A stretch of DNA of 43,964 nt from Microcystis viridis FACHB-1342. GTDB lineage: Bacteria; Cyanobacteriota; Cyanobacteriia; Cyanobacteriales; Microcystaceae. Shown here piece by piece: positions 9,778-18,442 of this stretch. The stretch lies in assembly GCF_014698335.1 (NCBI RefSeq), contig NZ_JACJSV010000041.1:1-43964 (forward strand), given 5' to 3'. The notes beneath the pieces are model-generated. The model did no database searches. It was given only the letters and a program-made list of their open reading frames with translations, and was not told the origin of the DNA. Each line of letters starts with the position of its first letter. The stretch's first letter is position 1. Position numbers and translations under genes: made by a program.

Positions 9778-11037
9778 ATGACTTGGAATTTCTCCGCTCC
9801 CACGGATTCGGACTTAGGCGATCGCGAAGTACCCTTAGAAAATCATCATCTCTGGGGTAAAAGGATTGCTTTACTGGTGACAGGAGGGATTGCGGCCATG
9901 AAAGCGCCGCTAATTGCCCGATCTTTGCGGAAATTCGGGGCCACAGTCGTGGCTTTTGTCTCGGAAGAAGCTTTAAGATACGTCACTAAGGAAGCTTTGG
10001 AATGGAGTACGCTTAATCCCGTAATTAGCCAATTAACGGCAAAAGCAGAACATTTAAGCGATCAATCTCCCTTTGATCTTTATTTAGTCGCCCCTGCTAC
10101 CTATAACACGATTAATAAGTTTCGTTACGGAATCGCTGACGGAGTGATCACTTCATGCTTGGCCTCGGCCTTGGGACGACTGGAAAAGGGAAAAACTAAA
10201 ATTCTGCTCGTCCCCACCATGCACGGCAGTTTACATAATGCTATTCTGAGCGAATCTTTGCAAACTCTTGATCGCTTGGGAGTCGAGATTATGCCACCCC
10301 GGGATGATTACGGTAAACACAATCTCCCCGGGGAAAAAGAGATTACCGTGGCAGCCTGTGGGATTCTCAGTGATTCTGTCCTGAAAAATATGCCGATTTT
10401 AGTCACCGGTGGACCCACACCCGTGATTATCGATAATATTCGTCGTTTAACCAATCGTTTTACTGGACAATTAGGGGCCGCTATTGCAGAAGAATTATAC
10501 CTGCGCGGGGCCAAGGTGCAGTTAATCCACGGACGGGGCAGCTATACACCCCCCGCTTATTTACCCCACGAAATTATTGAAACTTATGACGAGTATCTAG
10601 GGAAGGTTATGGGAGAATTAGAGAGTAAAGATTATAAATTTGGGATTTTTTCGGCGGCAGTGGCAGATTATCGCTTAGAAAGCCCTTTTTCTGGTAAGAT
10701 TCCCAGTGGAGGGCAGTTAAATCTTAATTTTGTGCCGACGGAAAAAGTGATTGACAAGGTGAGAGAAAATTTTCCCGATTTAGAGATGGTGACTTTCAAG
10801 TATCAGGAGGGAGTCAGTCAGGAGGAGTTACTGGAAATCGCCCGTAAACGCCTAGAAAAGGGCTATCAGGCCGTCATTGCTAATAGGGGTGAGGAAAAGG
10901 GCGATCACGGGGAACAGGTGGCTTATTTGGTCACAAAAGCGGCATTGAGGAAATTTATCGGCAAAAAAGCGATCGCTATTGGTATCGCCGAATATTTAGA
11001 AGAGCGAGCCAAAAATGTTACAATCAAAAAAATTTAA
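9778..11037 (+). CDS. divergent CoaBC-like flavoprotein (phosphopantothenoylcysteine decarboxylase/synthase family)
   Basis: A 419-residue two-domain protein. Residues about 25-195 resemble the flavin-binding decarboxylase (CoaC) half: RIALLVTGGIAAMKAP, LYLVAPATYNTINKFRYGIAD and VPTMHGSLHNAIL stand where CoaC has its PASANT and PAMN motifs. Residues about 205-410 resemble the CoaB synthase half: VTGGPTPVIIDNIRRLTNRFTGQLG, FSAAVADY and VIANR. CoaBC makes 4'-phosphopantetheine during CoA synthesis. Key motifs are altered, so this could be a second, specialised family member. The frame extends to 9712 through the C-rich repeat, but those residues are low-complexity; the ATG at 9778 is preferred. 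The ferredoxin gene follows 43 bases later on the same strand. Confidence 0.7.
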   Translation: MTWNFSAPTDSDLGDREVPLENHHLWGKRIALLVTGGIAAMKAPLIARSLRKFGATVVAFVSEEALRYVTKEALEWSTLNPVISQLTAKAEHLSDQSPFDLYLVAPATYNTINKFRYGIADGVITSCLASALGRLEKGKTKILLVPTMHGSLHNAILSESLQTLDRLGVEIMPPRDDYGKHNLPGEKEITVAACGILSDSVLKNMPILVTGGPTPVIIDNIRRLTNRFTGQLGAAIAEELYLRGAKVQLIHGRGSYTPPAYLPHEIIETYDEYLGKVMGELESKDYKFGIFSAAVADYRLESPFSGKIPSGGQLNLNFVPTEKVIDKVRENFPDLEMVTFKYQEGVSQEELLEIARKRLEKGYQAVIANRGEEKGDHGEQVAYLVTKAALRKFIGKKAIAIGIAEYLEERAKNVTIKKI

Positions 11038-11080
11038 TATTTTTTAATATTAATTTGCAAAAATTTAGGGTAATACAGTC

Positions 11081-11380
11081 ATGGGTAACATCAACTTCGT
11101 CAAAGAGAATAAGATCGTGGTAGCGGCAGATGGAGCGAATTTACGAGAGAAAGCAATCCAGAATGGCGTTGATATCTACACTTTTGGCGGTAAATTGATG
11201 AATTGTGGCGGTTACGGTCAGTGTGGTACTTGTATAGTGGCAATTGTCGAGGGGATGGAAAATCTCTCCGCTAGAACCGACTTTGAGCAGCGCTGTCTGA
11301 AGAAAAAACCCGAAAATTATCGTTTAGCCTGTCAAACCATGGTTAATGGCCCTATTAGCGTCCAAACTAAACCAAAATAG
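11081..11380 (+). CDS. 2Fe-2S ferredoxin-type protein
   Basis: A 99-residue protein with a ferredoxin beta-grasp fold. Cluster ligands are seen in [15 protein letters not shown], which gives Cys-x5-Cys-x2-Cys, and in RLACQT for the fourth cysteine. The [10 protein letters not shown] spacing is that of adrenodoxin/bacterial-type and some cyanobacterial ferredoxins rather than the main photosynthetic PetF. It carries electrons in the cytoplasm; the partner is unknown. It lies 43 bases after the CoaBC-like flavoprotein on the same strand, so the two might share a transcript, but the gap is AT-rich and could hold its own promoter. Confidence 0.85.
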   Translation: MGNINFVKENKIVVAADGANLREKAIQNGVDIYTFGGKLMNCGGYGQCGTCIVAIVEGMENLSARTDFEQRCLKKKPENYRLACQTMVNGPISVQTKPK

Positions 11381-11410
11381 CATTTATCGGTTTTTTAGCT
11401 GCGGCCTGGT

Positions 11411-11429
11411 CGGTGATCACTGATCACCG
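11411..11429. repeat. short perfect palindrome between convergent genes
   Basis: CGGTGATCA and TGATCACCG flank a single base. It lies between the ferredoxin and psbQ stops and belongs to the GTGATCA/CAGTTAT class of short repeats. No T-run follows, so it is not called a terminator. Confidence 0.5.
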
Positions 11430-11443
11430 ATCACTAATACAAA

Positions 11444-11884
11444 CTAACTAGGAACAATATTTAAGAAAGCATCGAAGTCTTTTAATGCTTCTTGGAATTG
11501 ATTAGCAGCGAGACTAGCATCTTTTTCTTTGGCTGCCGCATCGATACGTTCAAAGTGAACGAAAAGATTTTTCGCTAACTGCTTGGCTTTTTCTTGGTCT
11601 TTGGGCAGTAAATTACGCGATAATCCTACCATTTCCTGACGCAATTGCCCCAAAGGGCCGTGGATATAGGTGCGAGTATCTACCCAATTTTTGTCAGCGA
11701 TGAGGTCTTGCAAAACGCTCATTTTTTGGCGAAATCCTTCTATGGGTTGGATGTAAACCTGTAACTGTTCGATTTTTTGCGGACTATAGACGGTGGGGAT
11801 AGTTGCTTGGGGACCACTGCAGCTAACCAGCAGCGTAGTAACTAGGACTAAAACTAGGGAAATAATCGAGCGAAGACGTGGCAT
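11444..11884 (-). CDS. psbQ: photosystem II lipoprotein PsbQ (CyanoQ)
   Basis: A 146-residue lipoprotein bound to the lumenal face of photosystem II, where it helps stabilise the oxygen-evolving complex. Residues 1-22 form a lipoprotein signal with lipobox LLVSC, with lipidation at Cys22. The mature part is helical and fits the PsbQ four-helix bundle (YSPQKIEQLQVYIQPIEGF, WVDTRTYIHGPLGQLRQEM, FVHFERIDAAAKEKD, FQEALKDFDAFL). The frame could start at a TTG at 11908, but the ATG at 11884 places the basic residues and hydrophobic core correctly. It is a monocistronic-looking gene, convergent with the ferredoxin gene. Confidence 0.92.
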   Translation of the reverse strand: MPRLRSIISLVLVLVTTLLVSCSGPQATIPTVYSPQKIEQLQVYIQPIEGFRQKMSVLQDLIADKNWVDTRTYIHGPLGQLRQEMVGLSRNLLPKDQEKAKQLAKNLFVHFERIDAAAKEKDASLAANQFQEALKDFDAFLNIVPS

Positions 11885-12055
11885 TGGTTTATATGTACTA
11901 TTTAACAAACTATTGACGTTCTCTCCCGATAACCAGTCAAGCTATCGGGACGATTTTTACTTTATCAGGTTGTGGGATTCCCAAATCAGATTTTACTCCC
12001 AACGACCTTGACAGTAACTCGGTGCTATTGGACGATAATCAGCAATTTTGCCTCT

Positions 12056-12119
12056 GATCCCCCCTTAATCCCCCCTTGATAAGGGGGGTGTCTGATAATT
12101 TTTAACACCTACCTACTTA
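12056..12119. repeat. C6/G6 hairpin repeat unit, copy 1
   Basis: Contains CCCCCCTTGATAAGGGGGG (12070-12088), which is a perfect eight-base stem, preceded by another C-run and followed by a tail TCTGATAATTTTTAAC-CCTACCTACTTA. The tail ends four bases from the stop of the minus-strand oxidoreductase gene, so on that strand the hairpin could act as a 3' end structure. A related double copy with the same tail lies at 41438-41538. Confidence 0.75.
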
Positions 12120-12123
12120 TTAA

Positions 12124-13257
12124 CTAGAGCTTATCAAATTGTCTCATAAAAGCTCGATCGATCCGATCTTTCCATAACCATAATAACGGTGATTGCCAGC
12201 CAAAACCGCCCCAAGATGCGATCGCTTTTTGGTCTCCTGTGCCGATTAAACTCAGATAATTTTTCTGGGGAAAATAGGGTTTTAGGGGCTGATTTTGCAG
12301 AATTCTTGCTAAATTATCGAACAGGGGTTTTCCTTGTCGGACGGCAAAAACTCCCGCTTTCGGACGGGGATAATCTGGAATCGTGGCAATATCTCCCACG
12401 GCAAAAATATGGGGATGGGAAAGAGATTGCAGATAATTATTCACTAAAATAAACCCTTTTTCATCTGTCTGTAATCCTGACGCTTTAATCCAACTAGGGG
12501 CCGAGGCAGCCGTTACCCAAATTGTATAATCCGTGGGCAAAACTAACCCCGATGAACAGATAATCTGATCTGCTTGCACTGCCGTCACATCCGTTGATAA
12601 ATATAATCTAATTCCCCTTTGTTTAAAAATATTCTCTAAACGTTGACCGACCCAATTATTATGGTTCGGTAGTAGTTTTTTTCCTCGATGAATTAGAGAC
12701 AAATTCAAATTACCGCTAGAGTTGAGAATTTTGGCCAAACGGGACTGCATATTTAAAGCTAATTCGACTCCGCCCGCGCCTCCACCAACAATGACGATAT
12801 TTAGAGGATTATTCGGGTTATTAACCGCTTTTTTCAGGATTTCTTGCCATCCTTCCCGAAAAATCGGCACTGGTTTGGCGGGGATAGCGTACTCTTTAGC
12901 ACCGATAACATTATCCACTGCTGGGATGCTGCCGATATCAATCGAGAGATAATCAAAGGGAATCGGTGAAGAATCATTACAAATTACTTGACATTTTTCC
13001 GTATCTATGAAACTAGCTTTAGCCAAACAGAATTGCGCTTGAGAATACCTAGCTAGAGAAGGTAAATCGATATGAGTCTCGGCAAAATCATAAAAACCGG
13101 CGATGTGGCCAGGTAACATTCCCGAATAGGGGGTATGGGTGACATCGCTAATTAAAGTTAATTGAACGTTTTTTAGGGGTGATTGCCCCCAAAGACGAAG
13201 CGCGATCGCATGACTATGGCCACCACCGATAAAAACTAGACGCTTGACTAAATCCAT
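12124..13257 (-). CDS. NDH-2-like FAD/NAD(P) oxidoreductase, SelD-associated type without the SelD domain
   Basis: A 377-residue flavoprotein. It has an N-terminal FAD-binding glycine motif (FIGGGHSHAIA, about residues 9-19), a second dinucleotide motif (IVIVGGGAGGVELALNM, about 154-170) and a late FAD motif (HIFAVGDIA). The opening GGGHSHA and the motif PYSGMLPGHIAGFY are typical of the oxidoreductase module that in many cyanobacteria is fused in front of selenophosphate synthase (SelD). Here the protein stops at RAFMRQFDKL, about where that module normally ends, and no SelD coding is seen downstream. It may be a natural stand-alone form or a gene cut short; a hairpin repeat begins four bases after the stop. 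Reaction and acceptor are unknown. Confidence 0.75.
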   Translation of the reverse strand: MDLVKRLVFIGGGHSHAIALRLWGQSPLKNVQLTLISDVTHTPYSGMLPGHIAGFYDFAETHIDLPSLARYSQAQFCLAKASFIDTEKCQVICNDSSPIPFDYLSIDIGSIPAVDNVIGAKEYAIPAKPVPIFREGWQEILKKAVNNPNNPLNIVIVGGGAGGVELALNMQSRLAKILNSSGNLNLSLIHRGKKLLPNHNNWVGQRLENIFKQRGIRLYLSTDVTAVQADQIICSSGLVLPTDYTIWVTAASAPSWIKASGLQTDEKGFILVNNYLQSLSHPHIFAVGDIATIPDYPRPKAGVFAVRQGKPLFDNLARILQNQPLKPYFPQKNYLSLIGTGDQKAIASWGGFGWQSPLLWLWKDRIDRAFMRQFDKL

Positions 13258-13476
13258 AAAAAAAGGGGATTGCTGCCGGAAAAGTTAAATTCTAATGAAT
13301 ATATCTTCTGACACAGAAATTCTGTTGCAAGATCGAGGGTAGATAGACAAAAACTCAAGACATCGGGGCCAGGAACTTTTAACCAATGACAGTCAATTGG
13401 GATTTTGATCTTTTCGGACTCGATATTCTTAAGCAAATTCTATCTAGTATCTTCGCTTCCCAATAGAGAGAAGTCT

Positions 13477-14667
13477 ATGCAAGAAGTTTATATCGTGGCC
13501 GCTGTCCGGACTCCAATTGGTCGTTTTGGTGGGGGATTAATGGGATTATCCCCGGCCGATTTAGGGGCAACAGTGATGAAATCCGCCCTAGAAATCGCTA
13601 ATTTGCCCCCAGAAGCCCTAGATTTGTACATTTTCGGCAATGTTTTGGGATCGGGCCACGGCCAACTCATCCCTCGACAAGCGGCGATTAAAGCGGGAAT
13701 TCCCGTAAGCGTGGACGGATATCGGGTGGATATGGTTTGTTCTTCGGGAATGATTGCCGTTAGTAACGCTGCTACCTCGATTCGCGCCGGAGAAGCGGAT
13801 CTCGTCCTCGCTGGTGGTATTGAATCCATGTCCCAAACTGGCTTTTTTCTCTCCCATCGGGCCCGGTGGGGTTATAAATTCCTTATGGGTGCGCCGGAAC
13901 AATTAACCGACCTATTACTGCACGATGGCTTAACCGATGCTACCACGACTGAGGGCATGGGTTCCCAAGTTGATCGCCTCTGTCTAGATCGCGGGGTTTC
14001 TCGGCAAGCATTAGACGAAATTGCCGCCTTATCCCACCAAAGAGCGGCCACAGCCACAGAAAAAGGCTGGTTTAAGGGCGAAATCGTGCCAATTGAGCTT
14101 AAATCTAAGAAAGGTTCCACAATTCTTGATCAAGATGAGGGTATTCGTTCCGATAGTACCCCGGAAGGTTTAGGAAAACTGCGGCCGGCTTTTAATCCGT
14201 CGGGAGTTTTAACCGCAGGGAATAGTAGTCAGATTTCCGATGGGGCCGCCGCTATCCTTTTAGCCAGTCAAAAAGCTGTGGATCAGTACGGTTTAAAACC
14301 AATTGCCAAAATCCTTGGCGGCGCTGTGGGTGCTGGCAAAACCGATCGCTTCCCAGAATTCCCCGTCCTAGCGGTGAAAAAATTGCTGGCATCTTTAGAT
14401 AAAACGATCGAAGATTTCGATTTAGTGGAAAATAACGAAGCTTTTGCCTTAAATAATCTGCTTTTTGAGATGGATCTGGGGTTAGCGAGGGAAAAACAAA
14501 ACGTTCACGGTGGTGCGATCGCCTTGGGTCATCCCATCGGCGCTTCCGGAGCGCGAATTCTGGTGACGTTAATTAACGCGTTGAAAGTACAGGATAAAAC
14601 CCTCGGTATGGGGGCCATCTGTCATGGGACCGGTGGCGGAACAGCGATCGCAATTGAAAGAGTTTAG
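13477..14667 (+). CDS. phaA: acetyl-CoA acetyltransferase (beta-ketothiolase)
   Basis: A 396-residue thiolase that joins two acetyl-CoA to acetoacetyl-CoA, the first step of polyhydroxybutyrate synthesis in the cytoplasm. Catalytic residues are visible: Cys88 in DMVCSSGM, His352 in ALGHPIGASG and Cys382 in GAICHGTGGG. The frame extends to 13405, but the ATG at 13477 has AGAGAGAAG upstream and begins the conserved VYIVAAVRTPIGRF. It is the first gene of the pha cluster. Its stop codon TAG lies inside the AGGAGG ribosome binding site of phaB, so the two are tightly coupled. The 219 bases before it probably hold the cluster promoter. Confidence 0.95.
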   Translation: MQEVYIVAAVRTPIGRFGGGLMGLSPADLGATVMKSALEIANLPPEALDLYIFGNVLGSGHGQLIPRQAAIKAGIPVSVDGYRVDMVCSSGMIAVSNAATSIRAGEADLVLAGGIESMSQTGFFLSHRARWGYKFLMGAPEQLTDLLLHDGLTDATTTEGMGSQVDRLCLDRGVSRQALDEIAALSHQRAATATEKGWFKGEIVPIELKSKKGSTILDQDEGIRSDSTPEGLGKLRPAFNPSGVLTAGNSSQISDGAAAILLASQKAVDQYGLKPIAKILGGAVGAGKTDRFPEFPVLAVKKLLASLDKTIEDFDLVENNEAFALNNLLFEMDLGLAREKQNVHGGAIALGHPIGASGARILVTLINALKVQDKTLGMGAICHGTGGGTAIAIERV

Positions 14668-14679
14668 GAGGAAAAAGCT

Positions 14680-15396
14680 ATGGTATCTCTGGGACTAGAG
14701 GAGAAAGTTATCGTCGTTACCGGCGGAAATCGAGGCATTGGGGCGGCTATTGTCTCTCTTTTGATAGAATTGGGGGCCAAGGTGGCCTACACGGATTTAG
14801 CCACGGATAATCCCCAGGGTTTAGGCATTGTCGCCGACGTGACTAAGTTGGAATCTATGGAAGCGGCAGCTCAACAAATTGAAGCGGAATTGGGACCAGT
14901 GTACGGCATCGTCGCTAACGCGGGGATTACCAGAGATAACTTTTTCGCTAAATTAACGCCGCTAGATTGGGATTTAGTGATTAATGTCAACCTAAAAGGG
15001 GTTAATCACACGATTAAACCGTTTATTGAGGGAATGTATGAACGACAAGCGGGATCGATCGTTTGTATTAGTTCTATTTCCGGTGATCGCGGTAATGCCG
15101 GCCAAACTAATTATGCGGCCACAAAAGCGGCAGTTATCGGTTTAGTCAAATCCTTAGCGCGAGAAGCTGCCCGTTATAATATTCGCGCCAATGCGATTGC
15201 GCCAGGGTTTATTAACACGGAAATGACTTTAGCGATTCCCGATAAAGTTCGCGATAAAATCACCGCCGAAATTCCCTGTCGTCGCTTCGGTGAACCCGCA
15301 GATATCGCCTGGGCAACTGCCTATTTGCTCTCTCCTGTTGCCAGCAGTTATGTCTCTGGAGAAGTCCTCAGAGTTAATGGGGCTCATCACACCTAA
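14680..15396 (+). CDS. phaB: acetoacetyl-CoA reductase
   Basis: A 238-residue short-chain dehydrogenase that reduces acetoacetyl-CoA to (R)-3-hydroxybutyryl-CoA with NADPH, the second step of polyhydroxybutyrate synthesis. Visible family motifs: cofactor loop TGGNRGIG (residues 14-21), NAG (80-82), catalytic Ser132 in ISSISG, and Tyr145 and Lys149 in NYAATKA. A strong AGGAGG overlaps the phaA stop, 12 bases before this ATG. Downstream, a CAGTTAT repeat and a brnT-brnA pair separate it from phaE and phaC. Length is normal for the family. Confidence 0.95.
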   Translation: MVSLGLEEKVIVVTGGNRGIGAAIVSLLIELGAKVAYTDLATDNPQGLGIVADVTKLESMEAAAQQIEAELGPVYGIVANAGITRDNFFAKLTPLDWDLVINVNLKGVNHTIKPFIEGMYERQAGSIVCISSISGDRGNAGQTNYAATKAAVIGLVKSLAREAARYNIRANAIAPGFINTEMTLAIPDKVRDKITAEIPCRRFGEPADIAWATAYLLSPVASSYVSGEVLRVNGAHHT

Positions 15397-15397
15397 T

Positions 15398-15418
15398 CAG
15401 TTATCAGTTATCAGTTAT
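15398..15418. repeat. heptamer tandem repeat (three CAGTTAT units)
   Basis: Three perfect CAGTTAT units start two bases after the phaB stop codon. A second pair of the same unit lies at 15963-15976, just after brnA, so the toxin-antitoxin insert is flanked on both sides by the same repeat. Confidence 0.8.
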
Positions 15419-15476
15419 CTAATTCAAAGATGGAAAATGTGTTGGTTATTGTCCCTGCTAAGTTGCTTGATAGTAG

Positions 15477-15957
<481 letters not shown>

Positions 15958-15962
15958 CTTAT

Positions 15963-15995
15963 CAGTTATCAGTTATCGGGTGTAGGGTGGGTTAG
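15963..15995. repeat. heptamer repeat plus half-copy of an inverted-repeat element
   Basis: Two CAGTTAT units (15963-15976) are followed by GTAGGGTGGGTTAG (15982-15995), which matches the terminal 14 bases of the element at 4707-4832. No matching right end was found before phaE at 16037. Confidence 0.6.
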
Positions 15996-16036
15996 TAAAC
16001 TAGCGAAATCAGCGTTAAAGGAAAAGGGCAAAAATA

Positions 16037-17032
16037 ATGGATAAACCGACACAAGCTTGGAGTGAGATGGCCGCCGATTACGTCAATCTTTGGACGGAAA
16101 CCGGGGCAAAAATGTGGTCAAGTTGGTTTGATATGATGGGGGCGATACCGACTCCTATGGGCAATATTAAACCAGAATTGCAAGAGGCAACCCAGCGCTA
16201 TTTTGATAATCGGGATTTATTGATCAAATTCCTAAAATTATCGATGGAAGCTTGGGAAAGTATCTTTCCGAAAATGCAAACAGGAGAAGACTGGCAAACA
16301 ATTTTAGATAATTATACCCAACAGATGCGCGGTCAACTGAATAGTTTTACTACTACCACTTCCCAAAGTAGTCAAGATGTCAGTCAACTATGGACAATTT
16401 ACCTGCAACAATTACAAAGTCTCAATCATTTATGGTTCGATCCTTTCGTCCTGTCAAATGACACAATAACCAAAGCTTGGTTAGGTAACACTTCTTCCTT
16501 GATCGAACTCAATAATATCTATTGGCAGAAGTTTTATGATGAAACTTTTGGCCAATGGTTACAGATGCCTTTATTGGGATTGCCACGAGAATTTAACCGC
16601 AAATTACTCGATAGTTTTGAAACTTGGCGCGTTCTTTATCAAGCTAGTATTAACTATCAAATTGTGCTGGCTGATATTCAAGTTAAATCCTTTGAAGCTT
16701 TAACTAAAAAATTAGTTTTCCTAGCAGAAAAAGGTCAACCTGTCAAGAATTGGCGAGAATTTCAAGATGTGTGGAGTGTCGTCGCTGATGATATTTTTGA
16801 AAAGGCTTTTTGTCAACCAGAAAACCTAAAAGTAAGGGGAAAATTTATTAATTCCCTCAATGATTATCGCCTCAAACAGCAGGATTTAATGGAAATTTAC
16901 CTGCGATCGATGAATCTGCCTACCCGCAGCGAAGTCGATGAAATTCATCGGACTATCTATGAATTACGCAAAGAGGTAAAAAGTCTCAAAAAAACTTTAG
17001 GAGAAAAAAAAGCAGTAGAAAGTAACAATTAG
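16037..17032 (+). CDS. phaE: class III polyhydroxyalkanoate synthase subunit PhaE
   Basis: A 331-residue PhaE protein, the non-catalytic partner that class III PhaC needs to form active synthase on the granule surface. Family features are the Trp-rich N-terminus (WSEMAADYVNLWTETGAKMWSSWFDMM split over two helices), a long largely helical body, and the C-terminal YLRSMNLPTRSEVDEIHRTIYELRKEVKSL region, a short conserved segment before a Lys-rich coiled-coil end. It lies 90 bases before phaC on the same strand; a CAGTTAT repeat occupies most of that gap. Confidence 0.93.
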   Translation: MDKPTQAWSEMAADYVNLWTETGAKMWSSWFDMMGAIPTPMGNIKPELQEATQRYFDNRDLLIKFLKLSMEAWESIFPKMQTGEDWQTILDNYTQQMRGQLNSFTTTTSQSSQDVSQLWTIYLQQLQSLNHLWFDPFVLSNDTITKAWLGNTSSLIELNNIYWQKFYDETFGQWLQMPLLGLPREFNRKLLDSFETWRVLYQASINYQIVLADIQVKSFEALTKKLVFLAEKGQPVKNWREFQDVWSVVADDIFEKAFCQPENLKVRGKFINSLNDYRLKQQDLMEIYLRSMNLPTRSEVDEIHRTIYELRKEVKSLKKTLGEKKAVESNN

Positions 17033-17051
17033 TTAATTGTGCTTGACAATA

Positions 17052-17085
17052 AGTTATCAGTTATCAGTTATCAGTTATCAGTTAT
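17052..17085. repeat. heptamer tandem repeat between phaE and phaC
   Basis: Four full AGTTATC units plus six more bases lie between the phaE stop and the AGGAG ribosome binding site of phaC (about 17109-17113). The copy number of such arrays is often variable. Confidence 0.85.
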
Positions 17086-17122
17086 AATCCCCACTTCCAC
17101 ACTTTTCTAGGAGAATTAAATT

Positions 17123-18217
17123 ATGTGGCCATTTTTGACGCAAGTAAAACTGGAAGATTTTACCCAAGATTATCTAGAATTAACTCAGAAAAATCTCAAA
17201 GGTTTAGACAATCTCAAACGAGTTAAAGAAGAAGATATTGAGTGTGGAGTCTCGGAAAAAGAAGCAGTTTATCGGGAAGATAAAATCATTCTCTACCACT
17301 TTAAACCCGTGGTCGAAAAACCCTTCGAGATTCCCTTGCTGATGGTTTATGCTTTGGTCAATCGTCCCTACATGGTAGATTTACAGGAAGGGCGTTCTTT
17401 AGTAGCAAATCTGCTGAAATTAGGCTTAGATATCTACTTAATTGATTGGGGATATCCCACCAGAAGCGATCGCTGGTTAACCCTTGATGATTATATCAAT
17501 GGTTATGTGGATAATTGCGTCGATTTTATTCGTCAAAGTCACCATCTCGACAAAATTAATCTGTTAGGAATCTGTCAGGGGGGAACCTTTAGTTTATGCT
17601 ATAGTTCCCTCTATCCCGATAAGGTAAAAAATCTGGTGACAATGGTGACACCGGTGGACTTTTATCAAACCGAGACCCTCTTAAATATGCGCGGGGGGTG
17701 TTCCTTGGGAGCCGAAGCATTAGACATCGATTTAATGGTAGATACCATGGGCAATATTCCGGGAGATTTTCTCAACTTAGAGTTTCTGGAATTGAAACCT
17801 TTACAGTTAGGTTATCAGAAATACCTCGATTTTCCTGACATCATGGAAGACGAATCAAAATTAGTTAATTTTCTGCGTATGGAAAAATGGATTTTTGATA
17901 GTCCCGACCAAGCGGGAGAATCCTACCGACAGTTTCTCAAGGATTTCTATCAGCAAAATAAACTGATTAAAGGGGAAGTGATGTTAGGAGATAAACGGGT
18001 AGATTTACACAATCTGACCATGCCAATTCTCAATCTTTACGCAGATAAAGATCACCTTGTGCCTCCCGCTTCTTCCCTCGCTTTAGGGAATTATATCGGT
18101 ACTTCTGACTATACCGCTTGTGCTTTCCCCGTCGGACATATCGGAATGTATGTCAGTGGCAAAGTGCAACGGGATTTACCCCCCGCTATTAGCGATTGGT
18201 TGAAAGCAAGAGGTTAA
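17123..18217 (+). CDS. phaC: class III polyhydroxyalkanoate synthase subunit PhaC
   Basis: A 364-residue catalytic subunit that polymerises (R)-3-hydroxybutyryl-CoA into polyhydroxybutyrate with release of CoA. The lipase-like box GICQGG puts the nucleophile at Cys151; Asp310 in DKDHLVPP and His339 in PVGHIG complete the triad. Length is typical of class III enzymes, which work with PhaE. A good AGGAG lies nine bases before the ATG. It is the last gene of the cluster. An imperfect CCCC/GGGG stem at about 18234-18258 follows the stop but lacks a clear T-run, so I do not call a terminator there. Confidence 0.96.
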   Translation: MWPFLTQVKLEDFTQDYLELTQKNLKGLDNLKRVKEEDIECGVSEKEAVYREDKIILYHFKPVVEKPFEIPLLMVYALVNRPYMVDLQEGRSLVANLLKLGLDIYLIDWGYPTRSDRWLTLDDYINGYVDNCVDFIRQSHHLDKINLLGICQGGTFSLCYSSLYPDKVKNLVTMVTPVDFYQTETLLNMRGGCSLGAEALDIDLMVDTMGNIPGDFLNLEFLELKPLQLGYQKYLDFPDIMEDESKLVNFLRMEKWIFDSPDQAGESYRQFLKDFYQQNKLIKGEVMLGDKRVDLHNLTMPILNLYADKDHLVPPASSLALGNYIGTSDYTACAFPVGHIGMYVSGKVQRDLPPAISDWLKARG

Positions 18218-18442
18218 CAATCCTCGCAGCTATCCCCTTTTCCCAGTTTGGGAGAGGGGTGTAACACAATACAACACATCGATAAAAAAACATCTACGGG
18301 CAGTAAAATAAACTTTTGTAACAGAGGATGTTAAGCACTGTTGCAAGATCGGGCAGAATCGGAGGATATCGTTCCTTTCGGCTAAACCCCTGTGGTACAC
18401 TGCAAAGCGTACTCGCTCGTAAGTATGTAGGAGAAAACCTGA

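Noticed and set aside
13248-13436. 62-codon minus-strand ORF in the gap before phaA
   Set aside because: No family, no ribosome binding site, and it overlaps the start of the oxidoreductase gene. It more likely covers the divergent promoter region.
18234-18258. Imperfect CCCC/GGGG stem after phaC as a terminator
   Set aside because: The stem is mismatched and no T-run follows on the plus strand.
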